Positions 63,926 to 64,000 of a stretch of DNA of 64,000 nucleotides are shown one piece after another (the stretch's first letter is position 1; every line of letters begins with the position of its first letter). Both the position numbers and the translations under genes were made by a program. The stretch is from the NCBI GenBank assembly GCA_012845835.1, contig JABAKD010000018.1, positions 1,992,616-2,056,615 on the forward strand. The letters are read 5' to 3'. Origin of the DNA: Undaria pinnatifida. Taxonomy: Eukaryota > Sar > Phaeophyceae > Laminariales > Alariaceae. Below the pieces are notes generated by a model. It was not told where the DNA came from. It did no database searches and worked only from the letters and a program-made list of their open reading frames with translations.

Positions 63926-64000
63926 GATTATTTCCAGCTTTCGGCAGCAGTAGTACCCAGGTGTACGTGTTGTTTATTCATTCGTCGTTTTGCTTTTTGT

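Overview
This is a repeat-dominated stretch of a eukaryotic nuclear genome. The evidence is a non-LTR retrotransposon, a tRNA-derived SINE-like family, many short inverted-repeat elements, very long microsatellites, a 500-base scaffold gap, and a host gene model whose exons are bounded by GT-AG sites with matching phases. Nothing resembles a bacterial layout (no operons, no ribosome-binding-site logic). A large-intron protist such as a brown alga or related stramenopile would fit, but that is inference and I cannot confirm the taxon from sequence alone.

Layout. 0-8 kb: a dense mosaic of two short TIR families that I call MITE-A (core CTACGATAGCCCCCC, about 250 bp) and MITE-B (ends GACGCGTGCTACGATAGAG, about 280 bp), including MITE-A nested inside MITE-B, plus an 87-bp tandem array. 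8.2-13.2 kb: a full-length RTE-like LINE with one uninterrupted 1255-aa ORF. 14-19.5 kb: two nearly identical MITE-A copies, SINE-like copies and a 0.65-kb array of an 8-bp unit. 19.5-25.1 kb: G-rich tracts, a 0.4-kb palindrome, an orphan PIF1-type helicase fragment, and a 1257-bp Mutator-like element with about 313-bp terminal inverted repeats and a perfect 9-bp target duplication. 25.1-25.6 kb is a run of N. 25.6-31 kb: a 67-bp minisatellite, more MITEs and long stretches with nothing recognisable.

31.4-45.2 kb (+ strand): the only plausible host gene in the window, an eight-exon model of about 760 codons for a protein I do not recognise. Its six downstream exons are the better supported part. 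Introns 2 and 3 carry MITE-A, a family-D repeat and a truncated SINE copy.

45.2-64 kb: mostly non-coding. It holds MITE-A and MITE-B clusters (48.7-53.3 kb), a hairpin cluster at 49.25-49.47 kb, a degenerate 0.4-0.8-kb tandem repeat family spread over about 54.9-63.2 kb (one copy contains a 564-bp AGT array), and a long foldback repeat at 60.0-61.55 kb.

How the parts relate: three short TIR families (A, B and C) share a CTACGRTAG core near their ends and could use one related transposase, which is not encoded here. The LINE could act on the truncated LINE 3' ends and perhaps on the SINE-like family. Repeat names A to E are mine and local to this window. Identities were judged by eye, not computed.
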